From NCBI GenBank assembly GCA_947623455.1, contig OX392532.1, positions 51,215,058-51,279,057 on the forward strand: DNA of 64,000 nt, written 5' to 3'. This DNA comes from Mimachlamys varia (taxonomy: Eukaryota > Mollusca > Bivalvia > Pectinida > Pectinidae). This document shows, piece after piece, positions 57,754 through 64,000 of this stretch. Made by a program: the position numbers and the translations under genes. Position 1 is the first letter of the stretch; the number at the start of each line of letters is the position of its first letter. The notes beneath the pieces are model-generated. The model was given only the letters and a program-made list of their open reading frames with translations, made no database searches and had not been told where the DNA came from.

Positions 57754-58011
57754 GCCCGTATTCATGAAACCGTTCTCACGCTCAAGCATGCATTTGTGCT
57801 CCATACTGATTTCTTTTTCTGGCTATAATTTATCTAAAGACGCTTATTTGTCAAAGAATTTGGGGAAAAGGAAGATCAATGAAGCAGAATACTAATTTCA
57901 ACATTTACAATTAACTTTTTGATCGTTGACATATTATAGGCGAGTTTCAGGAAAGCTGGCTTGAGCATAGAAACCGTGTTTGAGCATGAGAACAGTTTCA
58001 TGAATACGGGC
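57754..58011. mobile_element. 258-bp MITE nested in the minisatellite, copy 2
   Basis: Same element and same insertion point as at 426-684, with CCTGG duplicated at 57749-57753 and 58012-58016. It differs by a one-base deletion (TATTTGTC versus TATTTTGTC) and a few substitutions. Confidence 0.88.
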
Positions 58012-58922
58012 CCTGGTCTTATTCTCCTATACTATTACAAGGGTTTCAGTGTACGTCCTTTGTTCATATATCTATGACATATAGTAGTGGGAGGGGTTAT
58101 ATTCAAGAGGGATGTTAAATACTAATCTGACAATAATTTCATAGTGACTTAGGTCCATACCTAACCCCTGTGAGTATGACGGTTATCTCAAAGAATGACA
58201 GACTCAGTGTATCGGCTACGTATGACGAATGATTGTGTAAAGGCATTATATAGTGAAACGATATGATAGGACAAGTTTTGGGAAGATGTTTAAGATACGT
58301 GTTAACAGAAAAACGACTCAACAAGCTAAATACAAAACACATTTTAATGATATCTACAAAATTAAACAAATTACATAGAGGCTATTCAAAGGTTTCCCAT
58401 TAAATATCAAATATATTTCACGAGTATGGTAGATTTTTCAAATATTTTCACGAGTGCGTAGCACGAGTGAACATATATTTAAAATCTGCCATACGAGTAA
58501 AATATATTTGATATCTATTGGGAAACCATTGAATTTTCTTTTTATTACATTTTCGAAATTCCCAAAAGTCCGATCTCATTTTTAAAATTTGCGGTTACAA
58601 CTGATCGGGACGGAGTGTCTAAGGCTTATAGAATATTAATACGCCACAGGATGAAGTTCTATTTTTGTTTGAAATATAGTCAAAAATACAAAAATCATAT
58701 TAAATAAAATCCATTAGATATCTATTAATTTCTGAAAAATTATAAAGATTTTTAATTTGCTTACTTTATATGATTTGATTCTAGAATAACGAAAAAATAG
58801 TACACAAATAGTGCGCAATGATATCGGACCAAAACAGTGATGATATAAGTTTTATCAAGCTGATATTTTCTGATATTTCAGTGGTAAAAAATGTAATAAA
58901 AAGATATATAACAACTAATTAG
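58012..58922. other. Element tail, then intergenic DNA with foldback (58385-58534)
   Basis: The tail TACTATTACAAGGGTTTCAG ends at about 58065. The foldback AAAGGTTTCCCATTAAATATC / GATATCTATTGGGAAACC corresponds to 1066-1206; in this copy the left arm has CCC where copy 1 has TCC, so pairing is slightly better. Otherwise as in copy 1. Confidence 0.65.
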
Positions 58923-59183
58923 CTATAAAAACACAATTACTGATATCAGCTTTCCTTGTAGGATACGTCCTATCCGTTTCCCGAGAATTGAGGTGTTAGT
59001 AACTTCAGATGTTATATACGTCTCTGATAAATCCAACAGTTCACACAGTACCAGGCAATTATTATTCCAACATAATTTAAAATTATATTCGTTGAATTCT
59101 TCACAATCAATACATTTACCAATTATACAAGACACATTACGACTGTAACCCCGATTAAAATGTCCTAAGACTGATATTGGCAA
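58923..59183 (-). CDS. Small conserved ORF, 86 aa, unknown (copy 2)
   Basis: Encodes exactly the same protein as the ORF at 1596-1856; one synonymous Leu codon change only. No family recognised. Cysteine-rich centre (CIIGKCIDCEEF). It remains uncertain whether this is expressed; see copy 1 for the possible splice acceptor. Confidence 0.25.
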   Translation of the reverse strand: MPISVLGHFNRGYSRNVSCIIGKCIDCEEFNEYNFKLCWNNNCLVLCELLDLSETYITSEVTNTSILGKRIGRILQGKLISVIVFL

Positions 59184-59686
59184 TCAATCCGACGATGGAG
59201 AATTAAAAAGGACTCATCTTTTTAGAAGCATTGAAAGAAAAGGCTGGCTGTGTCTCTAAAACTATTAATTGATATTTTGAATATTCCGTAACACAAACAT
59301 GTTCATGGAATAACGGATGTTTGATATAGATTTAAAGTTGATTTTCACCTATGTGTATCACAAGATCTTTCATGAACGGAAAACAAATTTCATTACATTT
59401 ATATTTCCAAATCAGTTGTCATATATAGAGCATGATATTTAATTTGAATGAAAACACTAATTAAAAAAAAAAATCTTCAGAAACATGATATGCGTGTAAT
59501 AAACATCTTCACGAGCCTAAGGTAGCTATCTACAGTCAACAGGGTAGCAGACACGTGTTCATGACACCGGGTGTTAGTATTATAACTGAACTTGAACATT
59601 TAATATTATCATATTATTACATATAACATAAACTACAAGCAATACAAGTATTATGTATACGTAACAGGAGAAAGAGAAAATGTAGC
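59184..59686. other. Intergenic DNA and SINE body, copy 2
   Basis: Corresponds to 1857-2359. Bases 59505-59640 match the repeat body seen at 2180-2330 and, more distantly, at 44145-44290. Confidence 0.5.
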
Positions 59687-59757
59687 GGCCAGACCGGAGT
59701 TCGAACCCAGGACCTTCCGAATTCTAGTCGAACGCTCTACCACTGAGCTACCTGGTC
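59687..59757 (-). mobile_element. tRNA-like module that folds into four stems (anticodon AGA)
   Basis: On the minus strand 71 bases divide exactly as acceptor GACCAGG, TA, D arm GCTC-AGTGGTA-GAGC, G, anticodon arm TTCGA-CTAGAAT-TCGGA, variable AGGTC, T arm CTGGG-TTCGAAC-TCCGG, acceptor TCTGGCC. Acceptor pairing is 6 of 7 (one A-C mismatch and one G-U). The anticodon would be AGA (serine), but tRNA-Ser has a long variable arm and this has five bases, so a canonical tRNA-Ser is excluded. It sits in a tandem SINE-like context. Most likely a tRNA-derived SINE head that kept its fold. Confidence 0.6.
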
Positions 59758-59817
59758 GCCGAGGATCGATCCAGTCCTGTTCCACTACATTCATTTTGTA
59801 ACAGGAGAAAATATAGT

Positions 59818-59890
59818 GGCAAGACCGGGGTTCGAACCAGAGACCTTCCGAACTCTAGACGAACACTCTACCACTGAGCTATATAGTCAC
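59818..59890 (-). mobile_element. Second tRNA-like module, copy 2
   Basis: Partner of 2491-2563. A box AGCTCAGTGGTAGAGTG and B box CTGGTTCGAACCCC are present; the anticodon loop again reads CTAGAGT, but the acceptor stem fails to pair. Tandem with the module at 59687-59757. Confidence 0.6.
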
Positions 59891-60357
59891 CGATATATAG
59901 ATCCAGTTCCGCTACATATATAAATACATTAAACATTTGGCGAATATCTGCGCCTTGCGAACTTAACTGTTTGACTTATGTGTCGGACCTCTGAATCACG
60001 TGAACAGTTCAGTCTATATTTATATCGGTGTATATAAGTGCATTGACATTGTGTTCGATCGAATTCTCCAGTAAGTGTCTGTTTTGTCCTTAAGCTATCA
60101 GGAGTTGTCTCCCTTATATTAACCGCTGGTGACACAATCGAACATACAGTTATACAGAAAATAATATATATTGTTTAACTATACATCAGCATAAAGTTTT
60201 GCATATTTTATGGTAATAACATTTATAATATGAGGTGGTGAACAACGGGAAGTAACTCACATATCTCACTAGCATCACCAGTGGTCAAGCTGGCGGAATG
60301 CCGCGTAACTGTCTGGGTAAGAAATATTTATAGCAGATCAAAAGAAAAGCTGAAGTT
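59891..60357. other. Intergenic DNA, copy 2
   Basis: Corresponds to about 2564-3048 of copy 1 with raised divergence (about 4-5%) and small deletions (TGGTAATAACATTT against TGGTAAAAAATCAATCATTGTAACATTT). No gene. Confidence 0.5.
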
Positions 60358-61035
60358 AAGCACTTAATTAATCATTTACTTTACTGGACCACATTTAAAT
60401 GTTTATTAAAATTGAATGTAATTCATTAAAAGGTATCTGTGTATCATATTATGTATAACTACACTATCAATATGTCAATATGGAAAATAAATTATTTACA
60501 ACCCCCCTGACACACACACACACACACACACACCCACACACACACAAATAAATCAGAGAATACCGAATCGTTAACAAAATCATAATCCAAACCCAAAATC
60601 GATTAAACCAGGGGCAAAAACATAACCGGGATTTTCGTAAAGGACCATAGTAACAAAACACACACAACATTCTTGGTTTCTATAACACAAGTAAGGCCAT
60701 TGTGAGTCAAATCAAATCAAATAAACAAAGACGTCTTAATTAGATTGCTAGTTGCAATGTTACAATTGAAGGTCAGTTTACAGCAGGAGTTATGCCCTTA
60801 AGACAAAATGTCCTGAATACATACACAATTCGTCTTCTCTTAGGAAATGGAAAATGTACAAACTATACACGTAAAACTCACCAGTCCTTAGAGCTGATCA
60901 TATACAGTCGAACTTTACGTCAAACCTCGGTATCTCGAGGTTGCCGGGGTACGTCAAACATCGAGATATCAATTATATTATTGTCCGCGGTTTGATTGTT
61001 AATTTTTTTAAGCTTGGCCTGGGACCGACGAAATA
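60358..61035. other. About 670-bp block present only in copy 2
   Basis: Absent from copy 1, where GAAGTTA joins directly to CTTCGCTCT. It contains a (CA)n tract (60511-60546), a reverse tail fragment of the minisatellite-bearing element (60550-60625: AATACCGAATCGTTAACAAA, CCAAACCCAAAATCGATTAA) and a pogo-like end (TACAGTCGAACTTTACGTC at about 60903, with ACCTCGGTATCTCGAGG). No target duplication frames the block, so it could be a deletion in copy 1 or an insertion of a composite in copy 2. Confidence 0.75.
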
Positions 61036-61569
61036 CGTCGCTCTCATATAAAAACTCAGAGAAAATTCAGCTACTATTTTTTGAATATGAAGAATACAAA
61101 GGAAAACTAAATAATCATAAGAAGATGATCATATTGATACGAATTCAATATTATATCTGATTGAATTATTTACACTTAACGGTACATAATCACATTTTAT
61201 AAATGTAGTTGTACCGTGATATTATGTAATAAGCCTATGATGTAACATACATTATGATTACATTTAGCAGAAACTCTATCATGATTGCTTAAAAGATATG
61301 ATAAATTTAACAAATGCACTTAACGATTTAGCCTATAATGTAACGTATATTTTGATAAAACTGAGAAGGGACTGATTGCTTAAGCATGAAAAAAAAAAAT
61401 AAAAAAATAACATGTCTATACTTGAAATGTAAGCATTGTCATTATATGATAATAGTTATATGTCATTTTCGAGGTTGACATGTTGGATAGATACATTATA
61501 AACATTTATGTGGTCACCATGATTTAATGATGTCAGTTGTTGTTTACTTTGAGCTGTCCTCTCACTTGT
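61036..61569. other. 3' flank of TRIM-like gene, copy 2
   Basis: Corresponds to about 3057-3580. Divergence from copy 1 is about 4% here. No gene. Confidence 0.5.
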
Positions 61570-63228
61570 TTATAGTTCCATCACATGTACTGTACCATCA
61601 TTACATCCGATCCAGACATATCCACACCTGTCTACACACACAGCTGTCGGGTGTGTTACTCCGTGTTTCTGGTCAAGGAGACATTTGGCCTTTCTCTCAT
61701 TCCCCGAGAGGACGTATACCTGGTGAGTGTCGCTGTCTGGTACAAACACTCTGTCATATCTTTCACGTGCTATACTACATTGTGTCGTCTTCTTTATCTT
61801 CTGGCCATTGTCCAGTTCACCACTCCACTTGTGTATGACCTGATCAGCATTGTTGATGACAATGACTTCTTTACAAGTTATATAATCATATCCAGTGGTG
61901 ACAGCTATATCTCCTGTTGTCAAACATACAACACTCCGCCCAACACCTCCACACGTGATTTGTCTGATCCTCTCCCCGGACATGTTCAGTACCTGTATTG
62001 TTGTAGTGTTAGTAGTAACGAACACCTCGTCACTGTCACTGACACTGATACCCCAGGCATTTAACGGACTGATGTCAGTAAATCTAGTCACTCTTCTTTC
62101 CTTGGTCATTTTGTGTATCAGAGGTGATCCACCAAAACATGTGATCAGTAGTTCTTCTGTGTTGGTCATTGTCAGAAACCTCGGTTTAAAGCCAAGCTTG
62201 ACAGTCTCTGTGACTTTGCCTTCCTTGTTGACTTTGATCAATTCTGTAGAATTACATACTGACATCCATACGTGTGTGTCGTCAACAGGACATATCGAAT
62301 TGATTTGTTTCTGCTGAGGTACTTGGAATGTAGAAATCTGACGAGCCTGTTTACTGTCAACTTCTTTCCTTTCATATCCCATGTCTTTATTCTCCAATTT
62401 GCTGACCTGGAGGGACCCAATCATTTTCTTCAAATGATCTCGGTTAAGTTTTCCAGGCGTAAAATGAGGAGGTGGAATAGGTAGCACGGTCTTTGTAGTA
62501 ACATCATACAGCGGTACGGTGGTTCTCAGTCTCCCCGTCAGCTCAAACAAGGATGTACTAGACGTCTTGTCTGTGTTCTGCTCTATGTCTCTGATAAGTT
62601 GTTTGATCTCTTTGATATTTTGTTCGTAAGATTTGCAGTCTTGTTTATTTTTTTCTTCTTCTTCTTTCACCAAGGACGACAACTCTTCCGAGATGGAGTC
62701 GGCTATTGAATCAATCTCGGTTTTCAGTTTCAGTCTCTGGGTTTGTAAAGTTTGTTGGATATTATCTACAGTCTCTTTGAAGGATTTGCTCCCTTCATGG
62801 CGTTTTGATAGTTTGTCATCAAACTGTTGTAATTTGAATTTCAATGTTAGTAATTGATCTTGCATGTAACGTTTTTGTGAGCCGATTTCCTCTTCAATAG
62901 TTTTGAAAGCGTGGTGTTTATGATTCTCGGTAAGACATGTCACACACATGGTGATGTCACATTCACTACAGTACAGGTCACATGTCTTACCTCTATGTGT
63001 CTTACATACCTCTGCGAGTACGGCTTCTCCGAGTTTGTTCGCTTCCTTTATTGGTACGACGTCATCATTTCGCGTCTTTCTGACGCGTTTATGCCCGTCC
63101 TTACATTTGTCACACAAAGCCTCCTGACAGTCATTACAGAACCAGTTAACGTCCTGTATACTTTCACAAAACGCGCATGTGTCCGGCACGTGTACCTGGG
63201 CACGTCGGATGGATAACTTACTCGCCAT
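61570..63228 (-). CDS. TRIM-like B-box / coiled-coil / beta-propeller protein, 552 aa, copy 2
   Basis: Same length and architecture as 3581-5239: two B-boxes without RING, coiled coil (about 112-225), C-terminal propeller (about 290-552). All eight B-box 2 zinc ligands are kept (Cys75, His78, Cys87, Cys90, Cys95, Cys98, His103, His106), yet residues 92-102 between them differ at eight positions from copy 1 (DITMCVTCLTENH versus DVVICAMCFAEKH). Residues 1-91 are identical. I count about 56 amino-acid and about 94 nucleotide differences in total. Changes cluster in the propeller loops at about 325-395 (VWMSVCNSTELIK, KLGFKPRFL, CFGGS, MTKERRV). The frame is open and intronless, so both copies look functional. 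Role as for copy 1: family-based inference of ubiquitin-pathway or innate-immune regulation. Confidence 0.9.
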   Translation of the reverse strand: MASKLSIRRAQVHVPDTCAFCESIQDVNWFCNDCQEALCDKCKDGHKRVRKTRNDDVVPIKEANKLGEAVLAEVCKTHRGKTCDLYCSECDITMCVTCLTENHKHHAFKTIEEEIGSQKRYMQDQLLTLKFKLQQFDDKLSKRHEGSKSFKETVDNIQQTLQTQRLKLKTEIDSIADSISEELSSLVKEEEEKNKQDCKSYEQNIKEIKQLIRDIEQNTDKTSSTSLFELTGRLRTTVPLYDVTTKTVLPIPPPHFTPGKLNRDHLKKMIGSLQVSKLENKDMGYERKEVDSKQARQISTFQVPQQKQINSICPVDDTHVWMSVCNSTELIKVNKEGKVTETVKLGFKPRFLTMTNTEELLITCFGGSPLIHKMTKERRVTRFTDISPLNAWGISVSDSDEVFVTTNTTTIQVLNMSGERIRQITCGGVGRSVVCLTTGDIAVTTGYDYITCKEVIVINNADQVIHKWSGELDNGQKIKKTTQCSIARERYDRVFVPDSDTHQVYVLSGNERKAKCLLDQKHGVTHPTAVCVDRCGYVWIGCNDGTVHVMEL

Positions 63229-64000
63229 TCCGACTAACTTCTAAAATAATCATGTTAAACAAGCCATATCTCACAGGCCGCCATTTGCATTTGCAATTAA
63301 ACTTCCTTCTTCAAGTGATCGTTATGTCGTGTGGATCACGTGTGTCTGGTGTATTGATAAGACGTGATAATAGAAGCCCGCACCAGGTACATAACTCAAG
63401 CACAGTGTACTGTGACGTTGATAGCACGGTACCCACTGTGGTGTGTATATACACTCATATTGTAAAGTCAAATATTTGAATGTTTATGCTTTACGTAAGA
63501 ATACAGCCTGTTTGTATTTGCACGAAGAATATCGATATCTAAAACTCAATATATTAAGTTCAATGCTGTTATAAAGACGTGTAATAAATATAAGCCTTTT
63601 TTATTGATTAATTTTCTATTATATTTTCTTTATCAGATTCTAAATCTTAGCATTACAATAGTATGAAATGAAAACTGTCTGATATTTATTCAGTATTATT
63701 ATGCATATTTTTGATTGAATTAGATAATAATATTCTTCTTCCTCTTCTTTTTTTTCTTTTGAAGACCGTCCTGAGAATGAAATATTTCCCGATGTCACAA
63801 CTTATTTTTGAATATTATAATAATAATATACAATATTTGATATAGCGCCCTATCTAGCAAACATAAGCCACTCTAAAGCGCTTTACAGTACATATATATA
63901 CAATTTTTATACAATCAATACAATTAACACATACAGTTCTATCATATATTCAATGGTGCCAGTAAATTTGCGTAATTACACTATTCATTCAATCTTGTAA
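63229..64000. promoter_or_regulatory. 5' flank of TRIM-like gene, copy 2, to window end
   Basis: Matches 5240-6020 at about 1% divergence, plus short indels in TTCTT and AATAAT runs. The minus-strand promoter is inferred to lie within the first few hundred bases (E-box CACGTG at about 63335). The window ends inside the duplicated segment. Confidence 0.35.

Larger units (their letters stand above)
57230..64000 (+). repeat. Segmental duplication, copy 2
   Basis: Direct-orientation partner of bases 1-6020. The start is given where the 31-bp array of copy 1 first aligns (CTTATTCCCTTAATCTTCTGG); the element head upstream at 56750-56905 may also have a partner left of base 1 that cannot be seen. 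Differences from copy 1 include an extra block of about 670 bp (60358-61035) and scattered substitutions. Both copies being cut by the window edges in the same phase suggests a head-to-tail array with a period of about 57-58 kb. Confidence 0.93.

Noticed and set aside
56871..57767. 298-codon plus-strand ORF through the 31-bp array
   Set aside because: The monomer has no stop in any plus frame and 31 is not a multiple of three, so the ORF merely cycles through the frames. The first part and end lie in element head and MITE sequence.

Overview
The window reads as nuclear DNA of an animal, most probably a bivalve mollusc. It is AT-rich and gene-poor, with very little coding sequence and no bacterial operon organisation, and it is dominated by tandem and mobile repeats. 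The reasons for bivalve are the intronless RING-less B-box/coiled-coil/propeller (TRIM2/3/45/71-like) genes of the type massively expanded in bivalves, a dispersed repeat starting AAGAGGCCCAATGGGCC with GACCCCTGTGACCTTGA units, and a non-autonomous element with a central minisatellite array as described from bivalves. This assignment rests on recalled family knowledge, not on a search.

Layout. (A) 1-6020 and about 57230-64000 are two direct copies of one segment about 57.3-58.0 kb apart: minisatellite-bearing element with a nested MITE, a foldback MITE, a small conserved ORF, tRNA-like SINE modules, and an intronless TRIM-like gene on the minus strand. Both copies run off the window edges, so the window may be slightly more than one period of a tandem array. 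(B) 7985-15120 is a 39-bp satellite with a 2075-bp higher-order repeat. (C) 15404-32262 is an unrelated satellite of about 58 bp with a nested 1029-bp / 4628-bp higher-order structure. (D) 32263-44600 is sparse intergenic DNA with several short copies of the minisatellite-bearing element, other tandem repeats, two inverted-repeat elements and a short Crypton-like exon. (E) 44642-46010 is a two-exon Crypton-type (DUF3504/KCTD1-ZMYM-QRICH1-like) recombinase relic, frameshifted and cut off by a repeat. (F) 46011-56724 is a field of DNA-transposon derivatives: a TA-flanked pogo/Tigger-like MITE, TTAA-flanked elements, and hAT-like elements with 7-8 bp target-site duplications, one of them collapsed into a 250-bp foldback.

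Genes. Only the two TRIM-like genes (3581-5239 and 61570-63228, both minus strand, 552 aa) look intact. They are about 90% identical in protein. By hand count their sequence divergence is concentrated in an island of about 2.4 kb (roughly 4-6%) inside flanks that differ by only about 1-1.5%, which points to gene conversion or recombination with another paralogue. Such proteins are usually taken as immune or stress-response regulators in molluscs; that role is inference here. No operon, CRISPR array, rRNA gene or standard functional tRNA gene was seen.
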